Source: Peribacillus sp. FSL E2-0218
GTDB lineage: Bacteria > Bacillota > Bacilli > Bacillales > DSM-1321
Reading direction: 5' to 3'
Assembly (NCBI RefSeq): GCF_037992945.1
Contig: NZ_CP150304.1
Location: 2,359,501 to 2,423,500, forward strand
Length of the DNA stretch: 64,000 nt
Below are positions 1 through 10,018 of this stretch, in pieces; position 1 is the stretch's first letter; every line of letters begins with the position of its first letter. The position numbers and the translations under genes were made by a program. The notes below the pieces were generated by a model that ran no database searches, was not told where the DNA came from, and worked only from the letters and a program-made list of their open reading frames with translations.

Positions 1-695
1 ATTAATGTTTCCTTGATTCCTTGATTGCTGCTGATGGTAAGCATCGATTTAATTTTCAGGCCATTTGAACGTATCACATGGTTAAGGTATTCCCGCGTGC
101 CGGATCCGACTTCCCTTGTTACCCATGCTTGGTCATGCAGGTCGGCAATTTCCACCTCAGTTTTGCATGCGAGCTCATGGTCGTTCGATGAAACGACGAA
201 TAACTCATCTTGCATAAACGGGTGTACGGAGAGCTCTTTTTCATTGGTTTGACCTTCAATCAAACCAATATCGACTTTATATAACCGAACGGCCTTAACG
301 ATTTCTTCCGTGTTTCCAATGACAACTTGAAGCTCAAGTTCAGGATAATCCTTCTGAAGGTCAATGAGCAGTGATGGCAGTATGTATTCTCCAATCGTAA
401 AACTTGCGCCAATTTTTAACTCTCCTTTGATCGACCTATCATGTTCCTGAATGTCTTGGATGGTCTGTTCATAGATGGTAATCATTTGTTTAGCACGTTC
501 GTAGAGAATTTCGCCCGTTAAGGTGACTTTTAAAAATTTAGGTGAACGAAGAAATAATTTCGTTTGGAACTCTTCTTCCAATTTCTTTACGTGCAAACTA
601 ACACTTGGTTGTGACATAAGGAGAATTTCTGCAGTTTTTGTAAAATTCTTGACTTCCACAAGCGTCACAAAAGTTTTTAAAGCATCATAATACAT
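1..695 (-). CDS. cysL: LysR-family activator CysL-like, C-terminus beyond window
   Basis: About 231 N-terminal residues of a LysR-type regulator are present; the frame stays open to base 1, so the C-terminus is outside the window. It begins MYYDALKTFVTLVEV, and an N-terminal winged helix-turn-helix (about residues 1-60, including SQPSVSLHVKKLEEEF) is followed by the start of the periplasmic-binding-like effector domain. An AGAGGGAG ribosome binding site precedes the ATG at 695. The gene is divergent from cysJI, the arrangement of B. subtilis cysL (ywfK), whose product activates cysJI. The family is certain; the CysL assignment rests on sequence resemblance and this neighbourhood. It probably senses a sulfur-status metabolite and represses its own gene. 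Confidence 0.85.
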   Translation of the reverse strand, partial: MYYDALKTFVTLVEVKNFTKTAEILLMSQPSVSLHVKKLEEEFQTKLFLRSPKFLKVTLTGEILYERAKQMITIYEQTIQDIQEHDRSIKGELKIGASFTIGEYILPSLLIDLQKDYPELELQVVIGNTEEIVKAVRLYKVDIGLIEGQTNEKELSVHPFMQDELFVVSSNDHELACKTEVEIADLHDQAWVTREVGSGTREYLNHVIRSNGLKIKSMLTISSNQGIKETL

Positions 696-1025
696 CGGAA
701 TACTCCCTCTATTATTAATATTCTTAATAGTAGCAATAAATTATATATATTTTACTAATGATGAGCACTCAGGTAAAGTATTATGAAGAACTTATTTTAA
801 CAATAGTATAGGTAAAGCAGGCTATTTTCCTTATTTACGTCAATTGTTCATTTGGCAGCAACCTATCGATTCCAGTTCCCTCCATGTATGAACTGAACTT
901 TCTAAATTTTTTTGCATTTAAAACCGACTTGATCGATAGGAGTAAAAGAGTTAATTCATTTCATGGAGTGAATGAAAATAAGAATCTACTAAAATAAGTT
1001 TATATTCCTTTGTGAGGTGGAAATC
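696..1025. promoter_or_regulatory. cysL/cysJI divergent control region
   Basis: This 330-bp AT-rich spacer separates the divergent cysL and cysJ genes and holds no ORF. Close to the cysL start lies the inverted repeat ATTAA-N5-TTAAT (714-728), which contains a T-N11-A core of the kind LysR regulators bind; it is a candidate autoregulatory CysL site. A TATATT hexamer near 1001-1006 could be a cysJ -10 box, but no good -35 box is visible, which fits an activator-dependent promoter. No S-box leader was recognised. Confidence 0.4.
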
Positions 1026-2840
1026 GTGCAACTTCAGGTAAGTAACAGTCCTTTTAATCAGGAACAGGCAGAGCTTCTTAACAATCTCCTGCCTGGCTTG
1101 ACAGTAAACCAAAAAGTTTGGCTGAGCGGTTATTTGGCTGCGTCTCTGTCAGTTTCCATTCCAGATACAGTCGCTGAACCGGTGACGGCAGCTCAAACCG
1201 ATGCCCAGAAAATATCAAAAGAAGTTACCATCCTATATGGTTCACAGACCGGCAATGCACAAGGGGTGGCCGAGAATGCCGCAAGAACGCTCAAGGGTAA
1301 AGACTTTCAAGTAACGGTATCATCCATGAGCGATTATAAGGTGAATAATTTAAAAAAAGTCGAGAATCTTCTAATAATCGTTAGCACACATGGTGAGGGT
1401 GATCCGCCAGATAACACGATATCCTTCCACGAGTTTCTTCATGGCAGACGGGCATCAAGGCTTGATGATCTCCGCTTCTCTGTATTGGCGCTTGGTGACA
1501 GCTCGTATGAATTTTTTTGTGAAACGGGAAAACAATTCGATAAGCGATTGGAAGAGCTTGGCGGCACGAGGATTTTTCCGCGGATGGACTGCGATCTTGA
1601 TTATGATGAGCCGGCTGCCGAATGGCTCGAAGGCGTCATTTCCAGTTTAAGCAAGGTGCAAGGCAATACTGTTTCACCCGTTATTGAACCGTTGGCACAA
1701 ACGGCTGAAACTACATATTCGAGGACGAATCCGTTCAAGGCGGAAGTGCTGGAAAATATCAACTTGAACGGCCGAGGCTCCAATAAGGAGACGCGTCATG
1801 TCGAGTTGTCGCTTGAAGGCTCTGGAATTACATTTCAACCTGGCGACAGCCTTGGTATTTATCCGCAGAATGATTCAGCTTTAGTGGATATGCTCCTTCA
1901 TGAACTCGATTGGGATCCAGAAGAAATGGTGAAGGTCAACAAGCAGGGAGACCTCCAGCCGTTCAGGGAAGCGCTCATCTCCAACTTTGACATAACCGTT
2001 TTAACTAAGTCACTGCTTGAGCAGGCGGCTGCGATTTCAGGTAGTGAGGAGTTAAAGGCGCTTGTATCACCTGAAAATGAAGCAAAACTAAAGGAATATC
2101 GCAAAGGCAGGGATTTGCTTGATGTTATCCGTGATTTTGGCTCATGGGGCGGGTCGGCACAAGAATTCGTTTCCATTCTCAGAAAAATGCCAGCCCGCCT
2201 TTATTCCATTGCAAATAGCTTGTCCGCTTATCCGGATGAAGTGCATTTGACAATCGGAGCTGTCCGCTATGAAAGTCATGGGCGGGAAAGAAAGGGCGTT
2301 TGCTCCATTTTATGTGCCGAGCGATTACAGCCAGGAGATAAGCTGCCCGTATACATTCAGCATAATCAAAACTTCAAGCAGCCCGTTGATGGGAATACAC
2401 CAATAATCATGATTGGACCGGGTACGGGCGTTGCGCCCTTCAGATCGTTCATTCAGGAGCGCGAAGAAACGGAAGCAAGCGGGAAAACATGGCTCTTTTT
2501 CGGTGATCAGCATTTCGTGACGGATTTCCTTTATCAGACGGAATGGCAAAAGTGGTTGGAAACTGGAGCATTGACAAAGATGGATGTGGCCTTTTCGCGG
2601 GATACGGATGAAAAAGTGTATGTACAAAACCGGATGCTCGAGCATAGCGATGAATTATTTCGTTGGCTGCAGGAGGGTGCGGCGATATACATTTGCGGCG
2701 ATGAGAAAAACATGGCACATGACGTCCACCATACGTTGATTGGAATCATTGAAAAAGAAGGTCGGATGAGTCATGCCGATGCGCAGGCCTACCTGGATGA
2801 CATGCAACAGAATAAACGCTATCAACGTGATGTGTACTGA
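1026..2840 (+). CDS. cysJ: Sulfite reductase (NADPH) flavoprotein alpha subunit
   Basis: CysJ passes electrons from NADPH through FAD and FMN to the CysI hemoprotein, which reduces sulfite to sulfide for cysteine synthesis in the cytoplasm. An N-terminal flavodoxin domain carries the FMN phosphate loop YGSQTGN (about residues 71-77). A linker and ferredoxin-reductase-type domain follow, with the FAD motif RLYS near residue 391, the NADPH motif GPGTGVAPFRSF near 463 and the C-terminal RYQRDVY. The GTG at 1026 is chosen as start because GAGGTGG (1014-1020) lies six bases before it and the product then begins MQLQV like B. subtilis CysJ; an in-frame GTG at 1017 overlaps that ribosome site. The length of about 604 residues is normal, and cysI follows after 27 bases. 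Confidence 0.97.
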   Translation: MQLQVSNSPFNQEQAELLNNLLPGLTVNQKVWLSGYLAASLSVSIPDTVAEPVTAAQTDAQKISKEVTILYGSQTGNAQGVAENAARTLKGKDFQVTVSSMSDYKVNNLKKVENLLIIVSTHGEGDPPDNTISFHEFLHGRRASRLDDLRFSVLALGDSSYEFFCETGKQFDKRLEELGGTRIFPRMDCDLDYDEPAAEWLEGVISSLSKVQGNTVSPVIEPLAQTAETTYSRTNPFKAEVLENINLNGRGSNKETRHVELSLEGSGITFQPGDSLGIYPQNDSALVDMLLHELDWDPEEMVKVNKQGDLQPFREALISNFDITVLTKSLLEQAAAISGSEELKALVSPENEAKLKEYRKGRDLLDVIRDFGSWGGSAQEFVSILRKMPARLYSIANSLSAYPDEVHLTIGAVRYESHGRERKGVCSILCAERLQPGDKLPVYIQHNQNFKQPVDGNTPIIMIGPGTGVAPFRSFIQEREETEASGKTWLFFGDQHFVTDFLYQTEWQKWLETGALTKMDVAFSRDTDEKVYVQNRMLEHSDELFRWLQEGAAIYICGDEKNMAHDVHHTLIGIIEKEGRMSHADAQAYLDDMQQNKRYQRDVY

Positions 2841-2867
2841 AACTATTGATGAAAAGGAGATAACAAC

Positions 2868-4586
2868 ATGGTGAACCGACTATTGAAAGCACCTGAAGGA
2901 CTGCCGAGTGATGTTGAGCAAATAAAAGAAAGAAGCAACTATTTGCGCGGTACACTCGAAGAGGTGATGCAAGATCGCATTAGCGCCGGCATTCCGGATG
3001 ATGATAATCGCCTGATGAAACATCATGGCAGCTATTTGCAGGATGACCGCGATCTGCGGAATGAACGCCAAAAGCAAAAGCTTGAGCCAGCCTATCAGTT
3101 CATGTTGCGTGTGCGCATGCCGGGCGGGGTCGCGTTGCCTTCACAATGGCTGGTCATGGATGATCTTGCCCACAAATATGGAAACGGTACCTTGAAATTG
3201 ACGACAAGACAGACCTTTCAGATGCATGGCATATTGAAATGGAATATGAAAAAAACGATTCAGGAGATTCATGCGTCCATGCTCGACACCATCGCCGCAT
3301 GCGGTGATGTCAATCGGAACGTCATGTGCAATTCGATCCCCTTCCAATCTGAAATCCATTCCGAAGTATATGAATGGTCGAAACAATTGAGTGATTATTT
3401 ATTGCCACGGACAAGGGCGTACCATGAAATATGGCTGGATGAAGAAAAAGTTGTAGGCACCCCTGAATTGGAAGATATCGAACCGATGTACGGACCGCTT
3501 TATTTGCCAAGGAAGTTTAAAATAGGCATTGCTGTTCCTCCATCGAATGATATAGATGTATACTCCCAGGATCTGGGCTTCATAGCAATTGTTGAAAACG
3601 GAAAACTCGTTGGATTCAATGTGGCGATCGGGGGCGGTATGGGAATGACCCACGGTGATAAATCGACATATCCCCAGCTAGCTAAAGTAATTGGCTTTTG
3701 TAAACCTGACCAGATCCTTGAAGTGGCGGAAAAAGTCATTACGATTCAGCGTGATTACGGAAATCGTTCCGTAAGGAAAAATGCCCGTTTCAAATATACC
3801 GTTGACCGCCTTGGGCTCGAGACGGTAAAGAATGAACTGGAAAATCGCCTGGGTTGGCAGTTGGACGAGGCGGGGTCTTATCATTTTGATAATAATGGCG
3901 ATCGTTACGGCTGGGTGAAAGGTTTACGAGGGAAGTGGCATTTTACCTTGTTTGTCGAAGGTGGCCGCATCGCGGATCGGAATGAGTACAAACTGATGAC
4001 AGGTTTACGTGAGATCGCGAAAATTCATACAGGTGACTTTCGGCTGACTTCCAACCAAAACCTGATCATTGCCAATGTATCAAGTCAGGAAAAGAAAAAA
4101 ATCAATGGTTTGCTTGCCGCATATGGATTGACGGATGGGGCAAACCATTCAGCCCTCCGCCGAAGCGCGATAGCTTGTGTATCACTTCCGACATGCGGAC
4201 TGGCAATGGCGGAAGCGGAGCGTTATTTGCCGGTTTTGCTTGATAAAGTGGAGTCCATCGTTGATGAAAACGGATTGAGGGAAGAAGAAATCACGATACG
4301 AATGACCGGCTGCCCGAATGGCTGTGCCCGTCATGCACTTGGAGAAATCGGTTTTATCGGAAAAGCGCCTGGCAAGTACAATATGTATCTCGGTGCCGCA
4401 TTCGATGGGAGCCGGCTAAGCAAGATGTACCGTGAAAATATCGGGGAAGCAGAAATTTTGAACGAGCTGCAGGTCCTGCTTTCACGATTTGCAAAAGAAC
4501 GGACGGAAGGAGAGCATTTCGGTGACTTTGTCATCCGGGCCGGAATCGTTAAAGAAGTGACGGATGGTACGAATTTTCATGATTGA
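2868..4586 (+). CDS. cysI: Sulfite reductase (NADPH) hemoprotein beta subunit
   Basis: CysI carries siroheme and a [4Fe-4S] cluster and performs the six-electron reduction of sulfite to sulfide with electrons from CysJ. The 572-residue product has the two expected cluster motifs, CVSLPTC (Cys437, Cys443) and TGCPNGC (Cys482, Cys486), in the C-terminal half, plus the substrate-side motifs KLTTRQTFQ and RLTSNQNLI of the nitrite/sulfite reductase repeats. An AAAGGAG site precedes the ATG. It is cotranscribed with cysJ and ends at a strong terminator. Length and motifs are complete, so the enzyme should be functional. Confidence 0.97.
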   Translation: MVNRLLKAPEGLPSDVEQIKERSNYLRGTLEEVMQDRISAGIPDDDNRLMKHHGSYLQDDRDLRNERQKQKLEPAYQFMLRVRMPGGVALPSQWLVMDDLAHKYGNGTLKLTTRQTFQMHGILKWNMKKTIQEIHASMLDTIAACGDVNRNVMCNSIPFQSEIHSEVYEWSKQLSDYLLPRTRAYHEIWLDEEKVVGTPELEDIEPMYGPLYLPRKFKIGIAVPPSNDIDVYSQDLGFIAIVENGKLVGFNVAIGGGMGMTHGDKSTYPQLAKVIGFCKPDQILEVAEKVITIQRDYGNRSVRKNARFKYTVDRLGLETVKNELENRLGWQLDEAGSYHFDNNGDRYGWVKGLRGKWHFTLFVEGGRIADRNEYKLMTGLREIAKIHTGDFRLTSNQNLIIANVSSQEKKKINGLLAAYGLTDGANHSALRRSAIACVSLPTCGLAMAEAERYLPVLLDKVESIVDENGLREEEITIRMTGCPNGCARHALGEIGFIGKAPGKYNMYLGAAFDGSRLSKMYRENIGEAEILNELQVLLSRFAKERTEGEHFGDFVIRAGIVKEVTDGTNFHD

Positions 4587-4598
4587 TCCTTACAACAA

Positions 4599-4632
4599 AA
4601 ACGAGACGGGAATGGCTTCCTGTCTCGTTTTT
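4599..4632. terminator. Bidirectional terminator between cysI and a gerC-type gene
   Basis: The arms AACGAGACGGGAA and TTCCTGTCTCGTT flank a TGGC loop and are followed by a T run on the plus strand and preceded by an A run, so the hairpin can stop transcription of cysI and of the convergent ger operon. Confidence 0.9.
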
Positions 4633-4643
4633 TGCGCTTGTCT

Positions 4644-5729
4644 TCATTCCGAAACCCCGGTTTGGAGGATGTCAGCTTTCGATTCTATACGAATGTCCAT
4701 ATTCGGATAAATGCTTTTCCATCGCTCATACGTCATTTTTTTATTTTTGGCGTGGAATTTTTCCTTTAAGCCAATCGGGTCGATGTTGCGTTTCTGAAAA
4801 TCTTTAATAAGCCTGGTGGCCTGCTTCGTTAAGTCAGCTTCCATATCCTGTTCGATTTTTTTGATCATTTTTCGATTGGTAAGATTGTCACTTCTCATCG
4901 ACTCTTTAATTTGCCCTTTTATTTTTAGCTTTATCGTCATCGATGGATGGCTCTCTGAGTCTGATATATGATAACTCGTGCCGCTTCTGATACTTTCCAC
5001 TACAATATCGCTCTTATTCTTATCATCTAATTTGAATTTGTATATTCCTCTTCGATGGGATTGGACTAAAGTTTTGAAGACGAACATATCTCTTGAATGC
5101 ACTTTGCTGACAATTTTATTTTCATGAAACAGGGCGACACCGGAAACAGACAAGTCATTTCCACGTTTTTTTATGATAGGGAGATAGGCATCACCGCCAT
5201 TTTCCAAGGAATTCCCCAAGAAAAGGTGGAGGTTGGTGTCCGGTCCGTTACCTGTTTCATTTTGCTGATTGATAAGGTTCGATAAAAAAATTCCGATATT
5301 CACATTTGAATTCGATGGTTTTGTATGGATGACATCCTTGACCTTACCTTCGACGATGACGAGAAGAACCCTGTTACCGAGCTGGGGCTCACGGTAAAGA
5401 TAATCCGTCAGTTCTGTCATCCCGATTTTATGAACGATTTTTTCACTGAATAAAACGATGCGAGTCTGTCCGAGTAGCACCGTTTTATCTGCTTTTTTTG
5501 AAACGGCAGCCTGCACATCACTTGTCGTTGATGAAGTCCCGGATAAGATTTGGTATTTACCCATTTTATCTTGTTGAAAGATAGGGATGACGAACATTCC
5601 TTCAACCTTATCATCCTTGATCATATCGTACCCGATGGCCTGGGCCATATTCACCTCGTCAACCACTCGTGGCTGGGCGCAGCTGCATAGAATCACAAAA
5701 GCCAAAATGACAGGAAGTAATTTTCTCAT
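4644..5729 (-). CDS. Ger(x)C family spore germination lipoprotein (C subunit)
   Basis: This is the C subunit of a GerA-type germinant receptor, a lipoprotein held on the outer face of the inner spore membrane. The first 17 residues form a lipoprotein signal with lipobox ILCSC (Cys17), followed by VDEVNMAQAIGYD, the usual opening of Ger(x)C proteins. The C-terminal third has the amphipathic region with KEKFHAKNKKMTYERW typical of the family. Length (361) is normal. It is the last gene of a three-gene operon, and its ATG overlaps the B-subunit stop by four bases (ATGA), implying translational coupling. The nutrient specificity cannot be read from the sequence. Confidence 0.93.
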   Translation of the reverse strand: MRKLLPVILAFVILCSCAQPRVVDEVNMAQAIGYDMIKDDKVEGMFVIPIFQQDKMGKYQILSGTSSTTSDVQAAVSKKADKTVLLGQTRIVLFSEKIVHKIGMTELTDYLYREPQLGNRVLLVIVEGKVKDVIHTKPSNSNVNIGIFLSNLINQQNETGNGPDTNLHLFLGNSLENGGDAYLPIIKKRGNDLSVSGVALFHENKIVSKVHSRDMFVFKTLVQSHRRGIYKFKLDDKNKSDIVVESIRSGTSYHISDSESHPSMTIKLKIKGQIKESMRSDNLTNRKMIKKIEQDMEADLTKQATRLIKDFQKRNIDPIGLKEKFHAKNKKMTYERWKSIYPNMDIRIESKADILQTGVSE

Positions 5730-6817
5730 ATACGATTCCTCTTTTTCTTAATATAGATGATGACCAAAAGAAGAGGCAGGTAGGAAACAAGGAAAATCAC
5801 GCCGTAGGGATTGATGATCCGCGCCAATATATTAAGCGAATCGATATCAAAAAAGAAAATGTTGATCATCAGGATAATAAGCGACATCCCCCATAATGGA
5901 TATTTTTGCTGGACATTGAATAATCGCTTGAACCCCCTGCTGGCAGCCCATAAGGAGATGGTCATATTAGGTATGATGACGATGGCCCACCAAGAAACAT
6001 CTATATATTCAAAACGTTGAATAAAGGACAATTCAACGATGCTTGTCATGGAGAGGGTCGGCCATATGGTCATGACTAACTGCTTCTGCGAATAAAAAAC
6101 GAGCGAAACCAGATAAATGAACAGGGTGGTCAATGTGGTCGACAAAGCGCCTCCATGAGCGTATTTTTGAGAAGACTTTGCGTCCCTGATGAAAGGGTAG
6201 AACATCAGGATCAGTTCAAATCCAATCATGGTTAAGGAAACATTTCTCGTTCCTTTCCATATATCCAAAATCGAGTGATCGAAAATGGGCAGTAAATTGG
6301 TGAATTCAGAGTATTTCATGGCATAGAAGAGAAAGAATAAAAGCCCAAAGGTCATGGTGGCGCTTAAAAAGGCTATGCCCGTAATCGTTCGGAAGCCTCC
6401 AGTATTGATATAGTAAATCAAGACCAGGAAGACCAGCGAAAAAGACCAGGCAGGAACCTCTTCAAACATCCATACATGTATGACCTGAATATAGCTGATC
6501 ATGACCGTCAAGCTGAGAATCAAAAAATAAAGGATGAAAAGCAGGCTGAAGAAGTTTCCCATCCATTTCCCGAATGCCTGATAATTGACAGTCAGGATAT
6601 CTCCTGGCACAATGCTGAAAATCTTATAAATCACCCATATCAGCAAATGGACAATCAATCCCGCCAGTATTATCGATATCCAGCCATCCGTACCAGTGGA
6701 TTTTGCTAAAACTCGTTGGAAGCTGAGCACACCAATTCCGGTTTGCATGGCATGCACTAAAAAAAACACATAAAAAGGCTGCACCTTGTCCTTTTCGTTA
6801 ACACCAGCTGGGTTCAT
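5726..6817 (-). CDS. GerAB/ArcD/ProY family germinant receptor B subunit
   Basis: This is the B subunit of a germinant receptor, a member of the amino acid-polyamine-organocation transporter superfamily and the likely ligand-binding subunit. The 363-residue product is almost wholly hydrophobic with about ten predicted membrane segments, and begins with the family's soluble stretch followed by FFLVHAMQTGIGVLSFQR. A TGAGGA site lies before the ATG. It sits between the A subunit (18-base gap) and the C subunit (four-base overlap), the canonical gerABC order. Expression is expected in the forespore late in sporulation; I did not identify a sigma-G promoter with confidence. Confidence 0.93.
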   Translation of the reverse strand: MNPAGVNEKDKVQPFYVFFLVHAMQTGIGVLSFQRVLAKSTGTDGWISIILAGLIVHLLIWVIYKIFSIVPGDILTVNYQAFGKWMGNFFSLLFILYFLILSLTVMISYIQVIHVWMFEEVPAWSFSLVFLVLIYYINTGGFRTITGIAFLSATMTFGLLFFLFYAMKYSEFTNLLPIFDHSILDIWKGTRNVSLTMIGFELILMFYPFIRDAKSSQKYAHGGALSTTLTTLFIYLVSLVFYSQKQLVMTIWPTLSMTSIVELSFIQRFEYIDVSWWAIVIIPNMTISLWAASRGFKRLFNVQQKYPLWGMSLIILMINIFFFDIDSLNILARIINPYGVIFLVSYLPLLLVIIYIKKKRNRI

Positions 6818-6835
6818 ATAGGTTCCTCATTACGA

Positions 6836-8371
6836 TCATTCATTAAAATCATTTTTTTTGATGATTTTCTGTTTCGGCTTTGATTGCCTCGCTGTATTTT
6901 CTGTTCGTAAATTGATGGGTCGCGATTTAAAAAGATTAAAGGGGAGCCGCACGAAGCTATCTTTCCAATCCTTTAAGTGGAACGGATAGATAGGCTCAAG
7001 GTACGGGTGCCCCATCGATGTCAGCTTAATAAGATGTGTCATTAAGAACACGGCCGAAATGGTAATTCCGAGCAGCCCCCAGATCTGGGCCCCGATCAAA
7101 AAGGGAAACCGCAGTAACCGGATGGCATTGCCCATTTTATAAATGGGGGTGACAAACGATGCCAGAGCGGACAAGGCAACGATGATCAACAAGATATTAC
7201 TCGTCAGCCCCGCTACAACAGCAGCCTGTCCGATTACGATACCGCCGACGATACCCAATGTCTGACCAACCTTTGTCGGAAGCCTGGCAGCGGCCTCCCG
7301 CAGTAACTCAATCGAGATCTCCAAGAATAACGCTTCAATCAAAGGCTGGAAGGGGATCAAGTTTCTTGAAGTGACGATCGTTTCCAAAAGATCTTTAGGA
7401 ATCAGTTCATAATGGTAAGTCAGGACAGCTACATATAGCGGCGTTGCGAATATCGAAAAAATGACCGCGAAAATCCTTAATAAACGAAATGCCGATGCTG
7501 GCACCCATGGCATGTTATAATCTTCCATCGTAATGAAGTACTCCAACAAAATGGTTGGGGCAATCAAGGCGGAAGATGACCGATCAACGATCATCGCTAC
7601 TTTTCCTTCAGCCAAAGCACTGGCGATGCGGTCGGGCCTTTCCGTGTATAGAAAAAGGGGGAATAATGTACTTGTATCATCATAAAGCATTTGCGCCAGA
7701 TGGGAGCCATCCAAGATTTCATCAAAATCTATTTCATTGATGCGCTGGATGACGGTTTCGACATTTTCATTGTCAACGATGCCATCAATGGACAAGACAG
7801 CCACTTTTGTTTTAGATAAGCTGCCCACGGTCAATTCAGTCACCTGCAAGCTTGGTACGGGAAGCCTTTTCCTTACAAGATTCAGATTGATATCGATATC
7901 CTCGACAAAAGCTTCCTGGGGACTTATGATCCCAAATTCAAGTTCCGGTTTATCAACCTGCCGCCCATGTTGGGCAACCACATTTATTAACAAACACTCA
8001 TCAAGGTTTGCATCTAGCCTAATCGCGATATGCCCTCTCATGATTCGCTCTTCCACCACAATCTTCGTACTGGTGATGAGCGTGTCCTCGATTGGAATAC
8101 TATCTCTCAATTTCTCCAAACTGATTTGTTCCAAGGTTGGTATCACTGACAGTACACTTTTGTGAAGCTCCTGTGCATCAATTAATGAACGATAATACGA
8201 TACCCAATAACCTACGTCATTATATGAGCCTTGATGGTTTATAAAATCATAGGATGTAGAAAAGGAAATAAATAGTTCGCGTATTTCGGAATTTTTATTG
8301 ATGCCGTCATCGTTATCCTTTTGTTGTGAGCTGCTTTGTCTGGATTTCCTGCGGTTAAACAATGTTCTCAC
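6836..8371 (-). CDS. GerA/SpoVAF family germinant receptor A subunit
   Basis: This is the A subunit of a germinant receptor. A charged N-terminal cytoplasmic domain of about 280 residues is followed by a membrane domain of four to six segments and a basic C-terminal tail. The family signature ERPDRIASALAEGK...MIVDRSSSALIAP and the later SIELLREAAARLP and GIVGGIVIGQAAV blocks are all present. At 511 residues it is slightly longer than the A subunit of the divergent operon because of a polar N-terminal extension rich in Ser, Gln and Lys. It is the first gene of the minus-strand ger operon; 216 bases separate it from the divergent ger operon. Confidence 0.93.
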   Translation of the reverse strand: MRTLFNRRKSRQSSSQQKDNDDGINKNSEIRELFISFSTSYDFINHQGSYNDVGYWVSYYRSLIDAQELHKSVLSVIPTLEQISLEKLRDSIPIEDTLITSTKIVVEERIMRGHIAIRLDANLDECLLINVVAQHGRQVDKPELEFGIISPQEAFVEDIDINLNLVRKRLPVPSLQVTELTVGSLSKTKVAVLSIDGIVDNENVETVIQRINEIDFDEILDGSHLAQMLYDDTSTLFPLFLYTERPDRIASALAEGKVAMIVDRSSSALIAPTILLEYFITMEDYNMPWVPASAFRLLRIFAVIFSIFATPLYVAVLTYHYELIPKDLLETIVTSRNLIPFQPLIEALFLEISIELLREAAARLPTKVGQTLGIVGGIVIGQAAVVAGLTSNILLIIVALSALASFVTPIYKMGNAIRLLRFPFLIGAQIWGLLGITISAVFLMTHLIKLTSMGHPYLEPIYPFHLKDWKDSFVRLPFNLFKSRPINLRTENTARQSKPKQKIIKKNDFNE

Positions 8372-8587
8372 CTCTTAACTCAAGCTTATGATGGTTAGCA
8401 TTTGCAATTAAATGACAGATTAACCATTTTAGATTGTCGTTCAATCATTTTCACGAAAGAGAAAACGGTCTGGCAAGGAATAGGAAGCATCTATCCCGCC
8501 CCTCCCGAAAGTCATTCTCCAGTCGAATAAAAAATTGAAAAAAGAGGAAACTAAAAAAAATATACTCACTTTACAAAGGAGTTCACA

Positions 8588-10018
8588 ATGGAAAGTAAAT
8601 CCTTGCATATAAAATTGGATCAAACCCAGGAAAAATTGAAATCCATATTGGATATGCAGGATGATGTGGTTTTTAAAGAATTGTACATTCCCGGTTATGA
8701 TCGCTCCGGAATATTCGTATTTGTCAATGGGACGATGGATTATCCAGCCTTCAATGAAATCGTCCTTGGTTTATCATCTGCCCAGATTGAAAAGAGCCAT
8801 TCCGTTTCAGTCGAGCAATTGGTCATTTCCAAGATCTGTTCGGTAAAGGACGATGAAATTGAAACCTATGAAAAAGCCAAGGAGCATATTTTTGACGGGA
8901 AAACGCTCTTATTTATAGATGGAATAGCAAAGGGCTATGTCTTGAACCTCGAAAGAGAAAAAACACGCAATTTCACGGAACCTTCAACAGAGAGGGTTGT
9001 ACGGGGCCCGAAGATGGGCTTTATCGAAAGCCTAAAGGAAAATATCGGGTTGATCAGGCAATATTCAAGCCATCCCAATCTCATTATCAAGCAACAAAAG
9101 GTAGGGACGTTGGAAAAACGTGAATTGGCGCTGATATATTATGAGGGAAAAGCAAGCGATAGATTAATAAAAGAAGTGAATAAACGGATAGATGGCGTGA
9201 AGGAAACGGACCTTCAGGATACAGGGATGCTGGAGGAATTAATCGAAGATACATCGTTTACCCCATTTCCGCAGATCCAAAATACGGAGCGCCCAGATAA
9301 AGTTTTATCTGCCTTGCAAGAGGGGAGAGTGGTGATCATGATCGACGGATCCCCGTTTGCGCTAATGGCACCAACGACGATCACGATGCTGCTGCAATCT
9401 CCCGATGATTATTATGAAAGATGGGTAGCGGGCACTTTCTTGCGGATCCTTCGGTATTTTTCGCTTTTTGTTACCGTTTTTCTATCTGGGATTTATATAT
9501 CCTTGGTATCGTTCAACCCGGGATTGCTGCCGACAGAACTGGCGATGACCATCGCAGGCACAAGGGAGAATGTGCCATTCCCCCCGTTTGTCGAAGCCAT
9601 CATCATGGAATTGACGATTGAACTGCTTCGAGAAGCGGGCATCCGTCTCCCAGCCCCGATCGGTCAGACAGTTGGATTGGTTGGAGGAGTCATCATCGGA
9701 CAGGCAGCCGTGCAAGCGAATATCGTGAGCTCACTCATGGTGATCATCGTTGCCATCACGACAATCACTTCATTTACAGTCCCGCAATACAGCTTTGGGC
9801 TTGCGTTCCGGGCATTAAGATTCGGTGCGATGATTTTCTCTGCCGTCCTTGGTCTATATGGAACCACTTTATTCTTTATCCTCGTCATCAGCCATTTGTC
9901 CAAATTGACAAGCTTTCAAGAACCTTATTTTCAACCGCTCGATTTCATTGGGAAAAAGACTTGGAAGGATGCTTTCATCAGATTACCGAAACGAAAAAAA
10001 GGGGGGCGACTCTCTTGA
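8588..10018 (+). CDS. GerA/SpoVAF family germinant receptor A subunit (second operon)
   Basis: This is the A subunit of a second germinant receptor, divergent from the first. The 476-residue protein has the same plan: a cytoplasmic domain to about residue 265, the signature ERPDKVLSALQEGRVVIMI, and a membrane domain containing ELTIELLREAGIRLP and GLVGGVIIGQAAV. AAAGGAG lies just before the ATG. It differs clearly from the neighbouring A subunit in its N-terminal half, so this is an old duplication rather than a recent copy. Its stop overlaps the TTG start of the next gene. In B. subtilis the three subunits, with a D subunit in some cases, form the receptor complex; no D gene is visible here. 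Confidence 0.93.
   Translation: MESKSLHIKLDQTQEKLKSILDMQDDVVFKELYIPGYDRSGIFVFVNGTMDYPAFNEIVLGLSSAQIEKSHSVSVEQLVISKICSVKDDEIETYEKAKEHIFDGKTLLFIDGIAKGYVLNLEREKTRNFTEPSTERVVRGPKMGFIESLKENIGLIRQYSSHPNLIIKQQKVGTLEKRELALIYYEGKASDRLIKEVNKRIDGVKETDLQDTGMLEELIEDTSFTPFPQIQNTERPDKVLSALQEGRVVIMIDGSPFALMAPTTITMLLQSPDDYYERWVAGTFLRILRYFSLFVTVFLSGIYISLVSFNPGLLPTELAMTIAGTRENVPFPPFVEAIIMELTIELLREAGIRLPAPIGQTVGLVGGVIIGQAAVQANIVSSLMVIIVAITTITSFTVPQYSFGLAFRALRFGAMIFSAVLGLYGTTLFFILVISHLSKLTSFQEPYFQPLDFIGKKTWKDAFIRLPKRKKGGRLS

Noticed and set aside
25..252. Plus-strand 75-codon frame at the window start
   Set aside because: It is antisense to the LysR-type regulator, whose frame, motifs and ribosome site are clear.
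2449..2718. Minus-strand frames opposite cysJ
   Set aside because: They lie opposite conserved NADPH-binding motifs of CysJ and show no independent coding evidence.
8372..8587. Sigma-G promoters between the divergent ger operons
   Set aside because: Partial matches (for example near 8535-8566) have wrong spacing, so no promoter was annotated.
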